Below are positions 10,385 to 19,771 of a stretch of DNA of 34,146 nucleotides, one piece after another; the first letter of the stretch is position 1; each line of letters opens with the position of its first letter. The DNA lies in contig CAMCDO010000005.1 in the NCBI GenBank assembly GCA_945873585.1, forward strand, positions 1 to 34,146, read 5' to 3'. The notes under the pieces are model-generated. The model ran no database searches. It had not been told where the DNA came from and was given only the letters and a program-made list of their open reading frames with translations. This DNA is from Verrucomicrobia subdivision 6 bacterium. GTDB lineage: Bacteria; Verrucomicrobiota; Verrucomicrobiia; Methylacidiphilales; Verrucolacustridaceae. The position numbers and the translations under genes are program-made.

Positions 10385-11812
10385 ATGAACGCTTCTGTAA
10401 AACATGGGTCTGGAAAAAAGAAATGGTACATCTTTGGTGGTTTGCTCATTGCTGGAGTTGTTCTGCTTGTGCTGCTCGGAGCTCTGCTTCCCATCTTCAT
10501 CACGAATTGGCTCGGAGGAAAGGACTTCCAGAAGATTGCCTCTCAGCAAGCCTCCTCTTTTTTAAAGACCGAGGGGGATTTCGAATCTTTTGACTGGTCC
10601 TCGTTTTCCGTTTATTCGGCAGGTTTCGCGACACGATCTGGGGCTAAGGGGGAGTGGAACTGGGACATTCGGGATATACGCACAGAGATATCACCGCGAC
10701 TACTTTTGGATCGAATTCTTCGCTTTTCAGAGATCAGTGTCGGGAGCATTAAGATGAAATCAGGTACTGGGCTCGTTGTTGTCCCTGAATCTTTATCCGC
10801 AAGACCTGCCTCGGCATCCTCGGGAGGCGACCTTTTTCGAGATGTGCAAGTGGGCAAGGTTGTGATTAAAAGTTTTGCTTTGCAGCCCGGTCCTGCCACC
10901 TCGGGTTGGGGAGTGGAAAACGTTGGAATCGAGGTTCATCCCAATCCCCAGAACACAACCTTTTCAATTCAAGGGGGGGAGATTCTGTCCCCCTTAGCAT
11001 GGTTAGGAGCGCTCTCCTTGCAACAAGCGAAAGGTTCCTACGTATCGCCTCAGATCTATCTTACTCAGCTCGAACTTAAGTCTGCGCAAGGGGGGACCTT
11101 GGAATTATCTGGGGAAGGCCGAACCGACTCGATTGCAGGTAGAAAAGGTCGCCTGACTTGGGATCGCTGGCCCCTGCCTGAAGGTAAAATCGGAGTGGGA
11201 CTCTTTGATATCCCCGCAAAAATGTCCGGCTCGTTTGAGTTATCGGATTGGAAATTGGAGGGGCCTGTGGGCACAGGCCAGGTAAAGCTCATCGATGCCC
11301 GGCTCGAACCGGGAAAGGGATCGGAAACTATTCTTGGTCTTCTGGCTGTACTGACGGGGGAACCACGTCTTCGCGGATGCACGCTAAGCACGGCGCAAGC
11401 TTCTTGGACACTCGAACCTGGAATTTATAATGTTCGCTCAATTACAGCTGAGGCTCCTGGGCTCTTAAGAGTGAACGGACAAGTTAAAGTGATGGGTCAA
11501 AATCTGAGCGGTGTTATCAATCTGGCTTTGGAAAGGAATCTTGGATCGAAGGTTTCAAGCTTAACCGGGGGTGAACTCTTTCGACAAGAGACCGATGGTT
11601 ATCTCAATCAACCGATCCAGATTTCAGGGACACTGGACCGTCCAGAAAATGATCTCCAATCGAAGCTCACTGGAGCCTTGGCTCGGACTGCAATTCGAAC
11701 AGGGGCCCAGATTCTGGAAAAGGCCGCGGGGGCACAGGGAGGTTCTGGGGGCGATGCGGCGGGCCAAGCTGTCAATGTGCTGAAGAGCTTATTCGGGCCT
11801 GCCCCCAAATAA
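10385..11812 (+). CDS. AsmA-like single-pass envelope protein (hypothetical)
   Basis: The track starts at TTG 10367; ATG 10385 (MNASVKHGSGKKKWYIFGGLLIAGVVLLVLLGALLPIFI) is preferred, followed by one TM and a beta-rich body. C-terminal GYLNQPIQISGTLDRPENDLQSKL is AsmA/DUF-like. Confidence 0.7.
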   Translation: MNASVKHGSGKKKWYIFGGLLIAGVVLLVLLGALLPIFITNWLGGKDFQKIASQQASSFLKTEGDFESFDWSSFSVYSAGFATRSGAKGEWNWDIRDIRTEISPRLLLDRILRFSEISVGSIKMKSGTGLVVVPESLSARPASASSGGDLFRDVQVGKVVIKSFALQPGPATSGWGVENVGIEVHPNPQNTTFSIQGGEILSPLAWLGALSLQQAKGSYVSPQIYLTQLELKSAQGGTLELSGEGRTDSIAGRKGRLTWDRWPLPEGKIGVGLFDIPAKMSGSFELSDWKLEGPVGTGQVKLIDARLEPGKGSETILGLLAVLTGEPRLRGCTLSTAQASWTLEPGIYNVRSITAEAPGLLRVNGQVKVMGQNLSGVINLALERNLGSKVSSLTGGELFRQETDGYLNQPIQISGTLDRPENDLQSKLTGALARTAIRTGAQILEKAAGAQGGSGGDAAGQAVNVLKSLFGPAPK

Positions 11813-11820
11813 GTTAAAAT

Positions 11821-12282
11821 CTACCCGTAGCTCTTGTAGTACTTCTTCTTTTCTTCGTCGGAAGGGGAGCCGGCATTCAGGGGGTTGGCAGCGGGTGATG
11901 CGGGTGGTGGGGGCGTAGAGGATTCTTCTCCTATTTCTTCGTCGAGCACCGACATATCCACTTGGGGGCTTCGATCGGGCATCATTCCGGCAGGGGTCCC
12001 CCCGCTAGCTTCGACAAAGGCCAACTGAACCTGCTGGAGAGCCTCGCTGATAATTTTCGTCTCTTGCGCGCTCAGATTGCCCTGCGTCTTTATCTGAATG
12101 AGATCGAGGTGGTCGATCATCATCTTGGCAGCTTGCAGATTGGGGGGCAGACGATCGCCTTCTGGCGTAGGAATCTTTCCAAGAACATAGAGAATGTTTT
12201 GCGCTTGGATCATGACAAACTGAACAAACTTACGAGCTAGTTCAGGATTGGTGACTGGATTCGCTTTTTGAATTTCAGCCAT
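11821..12282 (-). CDS. DUF1844-like protein
   Basis: FVQFVMIQAQNILYVLGKIPTPEGDRLPPNLQAAKMMIDHLDLIQIKTQGNLSAQE resembles the DUF1844 core. Confidence 0.75.
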   Translation of the reverse strand: MAEIQKANPVTNPELARKFVQFVMIQAQNILYVLGKIPTPEGDRLPPNLQAAKMMIDHLDLIQIKTQGNLSAQETKIISEALQQVQLAFVEASGGTPAGMMPDRSPQVDMSVLDEEIGEESSTPPPPASPAANPLNAGSPSDEEKKKYYKSYG

Positions 12283-12290
12283 AAAAATAC

Positions 12291-12806
12291 CTAGTCCGAG
12301 AGCTTGCTTGAGCCCGTCTGCGAGCCCGACTTCCGATTGCGACGGCGAGGGGATTGTTTTGCTGAGGCTGAACGCCTGAAAGGGGGTGTGCTCTTTGTTG
12401 GGACAGCCTTAGGGAGAAAGGGGATTTCGAAAGCTTCTTGGAAAGTATAGAGCTCTTGAAAGTCATCGATTTTATCCGTCTCACTCTTTCCCAGAATGCC
12501 ATGTTGAACGAGCTGGAAGACAACTTCTCCAACTTCCGTGCAGGTAGAAATTCCCCAATCATTCAACACGGTTTTCGCCATGGGACCAAATTCTCGCAGA
12601 GCGAGCGCGCGAAAACTCTCCAGCAGTTCTTCGCCGCGAACGTGAGCAGGCTTTTTCTGGTCGGTGCGACCCAGGCGCTGAAGGGCGTGATCTAAAGAGC
12701 GGCGGACAAATTCATAGGCGGGCAGGGAGAAGCGGGTCTCTGTTAGGCGGATCTTTTTCACCGCAGCGTCAAAAGAAAGTTGGCTCACGTGGTAAGAATG
12801 AGCCAA
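12291..12806 (-). CDS. Minf_1886-type conserved protein (Planctomycetes/Verrucomicrobia family)
   Basis: FDAAVKKIRLTETRFSLPAYEFVRRSLDHAL, HVRGEELLESFRALALREFGPMAKTVLNDWGI, GEVVFQLVQHGILGKSETDKIDDF match my recollection of this family; basic Ser/Arg-rich C-terminal tail. Confidence 0.72.
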   Translation of the reverse strand: MAHSYHVSQLSFDAAVKKIRLTETRFSLPAYEFVRRSLDHALQRLGRTDQKKPAHVRGEELLESFRALALREFGPMAKTVLNDWGISTCTEVGEVVFQLVQHGILGKSETDKIDDFQELYTFQEAFEIPFLPKAVPTKSTPPFRRSASAKQSPRRRNRKSGSQTGSSKLSD

Positions 12807-12827
12807 AGGGCTCTTCTTGTCTATGGG

Positions 12828-12932
12828 TTACGCGCTGTGCCGAAACCACATCCAGCCAGAGGCAAGAGCCAAGCCAAGACCTACGATCAAAAGGAAGAGT
12901 CGTTCGCGGCGACGCAACTGTCCGTAATTCAT
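12828..12932 (-). CDS. 34-aa predicted single-TM microprotein, overlapping the leuS stop codon (not in ORF track)
   Basis: Reverse-strand read: MNYGQLRRRERLFLLIVGLGLALASGWMWFRHSA*. The ATG overlaps the leuS TGA (ATGA). Basic N-terminus, then one hydrophobic stretch. Confidence 0.6.
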   Translation of the reverse strand: MNYGQLRRRERLFLLIVGLGLALASGWMWFRHSA

Positions 12933-15391
12933 GTGCAGATAAGATTCACGATTCGCCCAGGGACAACGATAATCTTCTGGATTTGTTTAGCATCGATCCA
13001 AGTCGGAAGGTCGGTATGGGCGCGAACCATCTTTTCGATTTCTTCTCGAGTGGCCGTAGGTGAGATATGAATCTTCCCTTTCACCTTGCTGTTCACTTGG
13101 ACGGGTAACTCCACGCTATCCTCCAAAATGTCGTCGGGATGGTAAGTGGGCCATAGGGCGACACTGAGATTATTCTTCCCGCCAAGGTGCTGGTGAATCT
13201 CTTCAGCAAGGTGAGGGGCAAAGGGTGCGAGTAATAGGCAGAGATGTCGCAGGGCGGATTGAGGTCGTTTGGGCAAGCTGGTTAGGTGATTCACTAAAAT
13301 CATCAAAGCTGAGATAGCGGTATTGAACTGCAATCTCTCGATGTCGGCCGCCACTTTGGCGGTTGTTTTTGCGAGGGCACGCGTAGTTTCCCGATCCGCT
13401 GGTTCGTCCGTAACCAAAGGGGAGGGGATCCACTGACCTTCTTCAGTTTCCTCAAAGACTAAACGCCAGATACGTGCCAAGAACCGAACAGAGCCTTCCA
13501 TGCCTTTTGCACTCCATGGCTTCATTTGTTCAAGAGGACCCATGAACATCTCGAAAACTCTTAAGGCATCCGCGCCGTGTAAAGCAATGACGTCATCAGG
13601 ATTGACTACGTTGCCCACCGACTTCGACATCTTGGAGCCGTCCTCCCCCAAGATAATCCCTTGGTTAACCAGACGGCGGAAAGGTTCCGGATAAGAAACC
13701 AAGCCCAGATCGAAAAGAACTTTATGCCAAAACCGAGCGTAGAGTAGATGAAGGACGGCGTGCTCTGCGCCGCCGACGTAGAGATCCACCCCACCACCGC
13801 TCATCCAATATTTTTCTGCGACCGAGCTCCAAGCGACCTGATCGTTGTGGGGGTCGCAAAATCGCAAATAGTACCAGCAGGAACCCGCCCACTGCGGCAT
13901 GGTATTGACTTCGCGGGTAAATCCATTCGGCAGATTTCCCCATGACTTCGCTTTAGTTAAGGGTGGCTCGCCAGTTGGACTGGGTTGGTAGTCATCGAGC
14001 TCTGGCAAGGTGAGAGGAAGATCAGTCGGAGCTAAGGGCGAATGTTTTCCCTCGTGCCAAAGAATGGGGAATGGCTCTCCCCAGTATCGCTGTCGAGAGA
14101 AGAGCCAGTCGCGAAGTTTATATCGCGTTTGTTTTCGTCCCTGCTGATTTGTTTCCAGCCAAGCCACTATTCGTGAGTAAGCCTCCTCCGTCTTTAATCC
14201 GTCGAGGAAACCGGAATTCAACTGAATTCCTGGTTTCGTAAAGCAACCCTCCGGGCTCTTTCCACTTTCTGGTTGAATGACTTGGCGAATGGGGAGTTTG
14301 AAAGTTAAGGCGAATTGGTGATCTCGCTCGTCGTGCGCTGGAACTGCCATGACCGCTCCTGTGCCGTAGGAGGCGAGTACGTAGTCCGCGATCCAAAGCG
14401 GAATAGCTTGGCCGTTGACGGGATTAATAACACTGACTCCTAATGGGACGCCCGTTTTCGTTTTGGCGAGTTCTACCCTTTCCAGATCAGACTTCGCTGA
14501 GCTTTCCCGCTGGTATCGCTCCACTGCCTCTTTCTGCGCGGGAGAGGTAAGGGTAGGGACAAGGGGATGTTCCGGAGCGAGTACAGCATAGGTGGCCCCA
14601 AAAAGGGTGTCGGGGCGCGTGGTGTAGACCGTTATTTTGATCTCCGTTCCTTCCACGATAAAGTCGACTTCCGCGCCTTCGCTCTTGCCGATCCAGTTTC
14701 TCTGCATTTCTTTAAGGGAATCAGGCCATTCGAGCAGGTCGAGATCCTGAAGGAGTCTTTCCGCATAAGCGGTAATCTTGAGCATCCATTGGCGCATCGG
14801 GCGTCTTTCCACAGGATGGCTACCTCGCTCAGACCGCGGTCCCTCTGAGGTATTGAGAATTTCTTCGTTCGCCAGAACTGTTCCGAGGGCTGGGCAGTAC
14901 CAGACTGGGGCCTCGGCAACATACGCTAACCCTTTTTCATAGAGTTTGAGAAAGATCCATTGGGTCCAGCGAAAGTATTTTGGATCGGTCGTGTCGATCT
15001 CTCGAGACCAGTCGTAGCTAAAGCCCATGGCTTTGATTTGGCGTCGAAAATTACTAATATTTTTCGCCGTGGTAACACGCGGATGAGTGCCGGTTTGAAC
15101 CGCGTGCTGCTCCGCTGGCAAGCCAAAGGCATCCCAGCCCATCGGATGAAGCACATTATCTCCAAGCATACGGCGGTACCGACAAAGTATGTCGGTTGCA
15201 GTGTATCCCTCAAGATGACCGACGTGGAGCCCTGCTCCCGAAGGGTAGGGGAACATATCGAGAATATATTTCTTAGGCTTTTCTGATCCTGGCTCGCCAG
15301 GTTGTGCCGCACGGAAACAGTCTGCCTCAGCCCAAATTTTCTGCCATTTAGGCTCAATGGTTGCGAAAGGATAGGGCGGGTGGGTTGGCAT
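12929..15391 (-). CDS. leuS: Leucyl-tRNA synthetase
   Basis: MFPYPSGAGLHVGHLEGYTATDI (HIGH), NQGIILGEDGSKMSKSVGNVVNPDD (KMSKS), CP1 editing region TTRPDTLFGATYAVLAPEHPLV, WAGSCWYYLRF. Confidence 0.97.
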   Translation of the reverse strand: MPTHPPYPFATIEPKWQKIWAEADCFRAAQPGEPGSEKPKKYILDMFPYPSGAGLHVGHLEGYTATDILCRYRRMLGDNVLHPMGWDAFGLPAEQHAVQTGTHPRVTTAKNISNFRRQIKAMGFSYDWSREIDTTDPKYFRWTQWIFLKLYEKGLAYVAEAPVWYCPALGTVLANEEILNTSEGPRSERGSHPVERRPMRQWMLKITAYAERLLQDLDLLEWPDSLKEMQRNWIGKSEGAEVDFIVEGTEIKITVYTTRPDTLFGATYAVLAPEHPLVPTLTSPAQKEAVERYQRESSAKSDLERVELAKTKTGVPLGVSVINPVNGQAIPLWIADYVLASYGTGAVMAVPAHDERDHQFALTFKLPIRQVIQPESGKSPEGCFTKPGIQLNSGFLDGLKTEEAYSRIVAWLETNQQGRKQTRYKLRDWLFSRQRYWGEPFPILWHEGKHSPLAPTDLPLTLPELDDYQPSPTGEPPLTKAKSWGNLPNGFTREVNTMPQWAGSCWYYLRFCDPHNDQVAWSSVAEKYWMSGGGVDLYVGGAEHAVLHLLYARFWHKVLFDLGLVSYPEPFRRLVNQGIILGEDGSKMSKSVGNVVNPDDVIALHGADALRVFEMFMGPLEQMKPWSAKGMEGSVRFLARIWRLVFEETEEGQWIPSPLVTDEPADRETTRALAKTTAKVAADIERLQFNTAISALMILVNHLTSLPKRPQSALRHLCLLLAPFAPHLAEEIHQHLGGKNNLSVALWPTYHPDDILEDSVELPVQVNSKVKGKIHISPTATREEIEKMVRAHTDLPTWIDAKQIQKIIVVPGRIVNLICT

Positions 15392-15425
15392 AAAGCGGTT
15401 AAGGGGTTATTAAACGCAAAGCCGT

Positions 15426-16070
15426 ATGCCAAGTCGAACCCCACCTCATCGCCCTGTTTTATGGATTGCTACAGCCAATCCAGGCAAAACTCGTGAATTT
15501 AAAGGACTTTTTGGCTCCCAGTTCCTTGTGCGGGATTTGCATTCCTTTAAGAATCTTCCTGTTATCCGTGAAACTGGAAAGACATTCGAGGCAAACGCTA
15601 AAATTAAGGCCTTGGCTCTATGTCGGATTTTGCCAGGCCAACTGATCCTGGCGGATGATAGTGGTCTCGTTGTGCCTGCGTTGGGGGGTCGACCTGGGGT
15701 TCGATCGGCCCGGTTTTCGGGCCCGAATGCCACCAATGAAAGTAATCGGCTTAAGCTTCTTCGGGTTATGATGAAGTTACAGAACACAGCCCGGAAAGCC
15801 TACTTTGAGGCCACTCTAGTTTTGGCTAAAGACGGGATCGTTTTCGGGGTCGAGCGTGGTCGCGTTTGGGGTCGAATTACCCATCGAGAATACGGTTCCG
15901 GTGGGTTCGGGTACGATCCGATCTTTATTCCGAAAAGCTTTTCTAGGACCTTCGGCCAACTATCGCCAAGGACCAAAGCACGGATCAGCCATCGAGCTCA
16001 AGCAGTCAGGGGAGTTATGAGGCTACTCAGCAGTAAAATGCATAAGATAGCTGTGAATAATCATAATTGA
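15426..16070 (+). CDS. rdgB: RdgB/HAM1 family non-canonical purine NTP pyrophosphatase
   Basis: WIATANPGKTREFKGLF, ILADDSGLVVPALGGRPGVRSARFSG, GFGYDPIFIP. Confidence 0.88.
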   Translation: MPSRTPPHRPVLWIATANPGKTREFKGLFGSQFLVRDLHSFKNLPVIRETGKTFEANAKIKALALCRILPGQLILADDSGLVVPALGGRPGVRSARFSGPNATNESNRLKLLRVMMKLQNTARKAYFEATLVLAKDGIVFGVERGRVWGRITHREYGSGGFGYDPIFIPKSFSRTFGQLSPRTKARISHRAQAVRGVMRLLSSKMHKIAVNNHN

Positions 16071-16120
16071 TACAATATTTATTGTGCGACAAATAGTCCA
16101 CCATGGGAAAGATTCTGTAG

Positions 16121-17257
16121 CTACTGGATCAGTCCCCACCGCTTAGTAAACGGCCAGTAGACAAAGGCTCCTTTACCAACAAGATTGGCGGCTGGAACAG
16201 GACCCCAACCCCGACTGTCGAAGCTGTTTGGGCTGTTATCTCCCATTGCCCAGTAATCGTTGCCAGGAATGCGGTACTGATCCCCAGTTTTAGCAAGGTA
16301 ACTCGGACCAAAAGTATATCCAGGATAGCCATCAGTTTTCGAAGCAACTTTTGCGCAAATCGCCGCTTTCGCAGGAGATCCATTAATCCATAGCTCTGGC
16401 GGTCTAACCTCGACGACGTCTCCACCAATGGCCACACAGCGCTTAATGTAGTATTGGGAACCCTCGATCCCGCGAAGTCGTAACCCCGATTCAATGCCTT
16501 CAATTCGATCTGTGGTGAAGACAAAGGTCTCCGCCCTTCTCGGTTTCCGAAACTGGTAAATCATCTTGTTCACGAAAAGATGGTCGCCTGTAGCCGAACT
16601 AAAATTCGCCAAGACATCACCCAGTTTGATCTGATCACCAGAACGCAATCTCAAACCACCTTCCCTAGCCTCTTGCAACGTTGTCCAAAGGGTTTGCGAC
16701 CAGCCATCCGCAATAATCTCGGTGGTCGTCCAAGGAATGAAACCGCCCAACCGACCCTCGCGAACAGAAAGAATAGCGCCATCTTTTGGAGCAACCGCGC
16801 GGTGGTAGCTTTTACCTAGCCAAATAAAATCAAATACTCGCGGAAAGAAATGGGGCGGAGAATTAAGTTCAGGCTGATTCAATATCCCGAGCAAGGTAGG
16901 TCGCATGGAATGAGTGGGTATTTTGAAGGGCTGAAAGAAATAAGCGCGCACCCCAAGTGCTAAAGCAATCGCCACTAGAGCCACCTCGGCATTTTCGCGT
17001 CGGCCATGATGTCGATCGGTCCGGAGTAAATCTCCATAGGAACCTTCTAATTGAACTAGAATTTCTTGCCTTTGTCCCGCCACCATCCTCCAGTCTAGTG
17101 CCTTAGCGCAAAGGCCCCTCGCCTCCTGAAGCCTAGAAAGAAGTGCCGTCGGCAAAAGGTCCCTTCCGTAACGCACTCGTTTGGCTAGGAAATGGGAGAT
17201 AGCACGGAGTTGGGCCCGCTCTTCTTTCGCTTTTCCAAAAAAGAAGTAATCAATCAT
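16121..17257 (-). CDS. lepB: Signal peptidase I, with N-terminal extension and a long insertion
   Basis: Catalytic Ser motif PTHSMRPTLLG, GDHLFVNKMIYQFRKP, catalytic Lys region QYYIKRCVAIGGDVVEV, and C-terminal YWAMGDNSPNSFDSRGWGPV. Confidence 0.92.
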   Translation of the reverse strand: MIDYFFFGKAKEERAQLRAISHFLAKRVRYGRDLLPTALLSRLQEARGLCAKALDWRMVAGQRQEILVQLEGSYGDLLRTDRHHGRRENAEVALVAIALALGVRAYFFQPFKIPTHSMRPTLLGILNQPELNSPPHFFPRVFDFIWLGKSYHRAVAPKDGAILSVREGRLGGFIPWTTTEIIADGWSQTLWTTLQEAREGGLRLRSGDQIKLGDVLANFSSATGDHLFVNKMIYQFRKPRRAETFVFTTDRIEGIESGLRLRGIEGSQYYIKRCVAIGGDVVEVRPPELWINGSPAKAAICAKVASKTDGYPGYTFGPSYLAKTGDQYRIPGNDYWAMGDNSPNSFDSRGWGPVPAANLVGKGAFVYWPFTKRWGLIQ

Positions 17258-17260
17258 GAT

Positions 17261-19063
17261 TTAATCTCCAAAAGCCTTCAGGACCTGAAGGAAGGCCTCC
17301 TGCGGAATATTCACCTTGCCGAACTGCTTCATTCGCTTCTTCCCTTCCTTCTGTTTCTCTAAAAGTTTTCGTTTCCGAGAAATATCACCACCGTAACACT
17401 TGGCGGTTACATTTTTGCCAACACTTTTAACATCTTCTCGAGCCACAATCTTTCCTCCAATGGCCGCTTGCAAGGAAACCTTAAAGAGCTGAGGAGGAAT
17501 CACCTCCTTGAGCTTGGCGGTCAGGGCGCGTCCGCGCGAAGGAGCCTTCTCACGGTGGACAATGCAACTGAAGGCGTCCATCGGCTCCCCATTGACCAGA
17601 ATCTCGAGTTTCACTAAATCATCGGCTCGATAAGCACCGTGTTCGTAATCCATCGAACCATATCCGCGGGTAATGCTTTTAATTCGATCACTGAAATCAA
17701 CCAGAATCTCACTCAGAGGAATCTCGGTGGTCAGCATGACCCGCTTGGCATCCAGTGAATCAGTTTTTCGTACATCCCCTCTTTTTTCTCGAACCATGGA
17801 AACTAGATCTCCGATATTCTCATTAGGACAAAGGAGAAACACGGTCACCATCGGTTCACGAATCTCCTCGATCACGCTGGGATCAGGAAGTTGCACCGGA
17901 TTCTCAACTGAAAGTATCTTGCCGCTAGTCAAACGGACCTCGTAAATAACGCTGGGATAGGTGGACAAGACTTCCATGGAAAACTCACGCGAAAGCCTTT
18001 CTTGCACGATTTCCATATGCAAGAGGCCAAGGAAGCCGCATCGAAACCCAAACCCAAGTGCAGGCGAGCTCTCGGGAATAAAAACTAAGGAGGAGTCATT
18101 GACCTGAAGCTTGCCTAAAGCCGTCTTAAGCTTTTCGAAATCCTCTGTATTGATCGGATAGAGGCCCGAAAAAACCATCGGCTGAACCTTGCGAAAACCA
18201 GTCAACGGCTCCTTAGCGGGGTGGATTGAACTAGTGATCGTGTCGCCGATATCAATCTCCGCGGTGGTTTTTAGATTAGCCACTAAATATCCTGAGTCTC
18301 CTGGGCCTAGTTTCTTTCCCACTGTCATTTTAGGAGTGAATGTCCCCACCTCTTTGGTCTCGTATTTCCGCCCACTCTGCATGAGTTGAATGGGGGTGCC
18401 CGCCGTGATTTCTCCACTGATCACCCGCACATAAGCGATCACACCGCGAAACGTATCAAAAACGCTGTCAAACACGAGGGCCTTGAGCTCTTTTCCGTCT
18501 GCATTCTTGGGCGGTGGCAGACGAGCGATAATCGCCTCCAAGACGTCGCTGATCCCTTGTCCCGTTTTTGCGCTGACGAGAATCGCCTCGTCCCCAGGGA
18601 TGGCCAGAATCTCCTCCAACTGTTTTTTGACTCCGGGAATATCTGAGCTTGGCAGATCGATCTTATTAATAATCGGAATAAGAGTCAGGCCCTCGCGATT
18701 AGCTAAGTGCACATTCGCCACGGTCTGGGCTTCCACGCCTTGTGCCGCATCGACCACGAGGAGAGCTCCTTCACAGGCAGCAAGAGATCGGGAAACTTCG
18801 TACGAAAAATCTACATGACCCGGAGTATCAATGAGGTTGAGGAGGTAAGTTTTCCCATCTTTGGCCTTATAACTCAAACTGACAGGATGGGCTTTGATGG
18901 TGATTCCGCGTTCCCTTTCCAAGTCCATCGAGTCAAGCAGTTGAGCCTGCATATCTCGTTCGGCGATTAGACCCGTAGCCTGAAGCAGACGGTCGGATAG
19001 AGTGGTCTTGCCGTGGTCGACGTGAGCAATGATACAAAAGTTTCGAGTAAGGATAGGGTCCAT
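17261..19063 (-). CDS. lepA: Elongation factor 4 (LepA)
   Basis: NFCIIAHVDHGKTTLSDRLL, DTPGHVDFSYEVSRSLAACEGALLVVDAAQGVEAQT, NKIDLPSSD, and LepA C-terminal KAKCYGGDISRKRKLLEKQKEGKKRMK-type motif. Confidence 0.97.
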   Translation of the reverse strand: MDPILTRNFCIIAHVDHGKTTLSDRLLQATGLIAERDMQAQLLDSMDLERERGITIKAHPVSLSYKAKDGKTYLLNLIDTPGHVDFSYEVSRSLAACEGALLVVDAAQGVEAQTVANVHLANREGLTLIPIINKIDLPSSDIPGVKKQLEEILAIPGDEAILVSAKTGQGISDVLEAIIARLPPPKNADGKELKALVFDSVFDTFRGVIAYVRVISGEITAGTPIQLMQSGRKYETKEVGTFTPKMTVGKKLGPGDSGYLVANLKTTAEIDIGDTITSSIHPAKEPLTGFRKVQPMVFSGLYPINTEDFEKLKTALGKLQVNDSSLVFIPESSPALGFGFRCGFLGLLHMEIVQERLSREFSMEVLSTYPSVIYEVRLTSGKILSVENPVQLPDPSVIEEIREPMVTVFLLCPNENIGDLVSMVREKRGDVRKTDSLDAKRVMLTTEIPLSEILVDFSDRIKSITRGYGSMDYEHGAYRADDLVKLEILVNGEPMDAFSCIVHREKAPSRGRALTAKLKEVIPPQLFKVSLQAAIGGKIVAREDVKSVGKNVTAKCYGGDISRKRKLLEKQKEGKKRMKQFGKVNIPQEAFLQVLKAFGD

Positions 19064-19084
19064 AGAAAAAGGAAGAAACTAACT

Positions 19085-19771
19085 CTACCCTGAAACATTC
19101 GCCGAACCAGCAGCCGCGCGGAGATTGGCAACCGCTTGAGTTAGGTCGGATTGACTAAAAAGATGAGAGCCCGCCACCATGATGTTGGCTCCGGCAGCCG
19201 AGCAACTCGCTGCCGTTGCATCACTGACTCCGCCATCGACTGTAATATCCACATTATAGTTTTGTAGAACAATCACATCCCTTGCTTCTCGAATCTTTGG
19301 CAGAACTTCCGGAAGGAACGCCTGCCCCCCAAAACCTGGGTTAACCGTCATGCAGATAAGTTGGTCACAAAGGGGTAAAAGCGGGATCGCATGCTTTAAA
19401 AGGGTAGCAGGATTAATTGCCAAGCCCGCGCGGCAACCCCTTTCTCGAATACTCGCCAAGGTTCGCGCCACTTGATGCCTAGCCTCTAGATGAACATTTA
19501 CGCAATCGGCCCCAGCTTCAATAAATTCGCCGGCATAGCGATCGGGCTGCTCGATCATCAGATGCACATCGAGAGTAGCCTCCCCCATCACGCGCCGCAA
19601 AACGCGAACCATATTTGCCCCAAATGAAATATTAGGAACAAAGTGACCGTCCATAATATCGATGTGCACCCACTCTGCTCCGCTGGCACGGATTCGTTCT
19701 GCCTCCTCCTCAATTCGACCTAGATTGGCGCCCAATATCGAGGGAGCAATCACGATGGGACGATTCGTCAT
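19085..19771 (-). CDS. rpe: Ribulose-phosphate 3-epimerase
   Basis: APSILGANLGRIEEE, WVHIDIMDGHFVPNISFG, MTVNPGFGGQAFLPEVLPKI, DGGVSDATA. Confidence 0.94.
   Translation of the reverse strand: MTNRPIVIAPSILGANLGRIEEEAERIRASGAEWVHIDIMDGHFVPNISFGANMVRVLRRVMGEATLDVHLMIEQPDRYAGEFIEAGADCVNVHLEARHQVARTLASIRERGCRAGLAINPATLLKHAIPLLPLCDQLICMTVNPGFGGQAFLPEVLPKIREARDVIVLQNYNVDITVDGGVSDATAASCSAAGANIMVAGSHLFSQSDLTQAVANLRAAAGSANVSG

Noticed and set aside
14926-15444. 172-aa minus-strand ORF in another frame of leuS
   Set aside because: Inside the well-supported leuS coding region; the translation shows no motifs.
16068-16090. Short inverted repeat ACAAT-ATTT-ATTGT after the rdgB-type gene as a terminator
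   Set aside because: Only 5 weak AT pairs and no clear T-tract; too weak to call.
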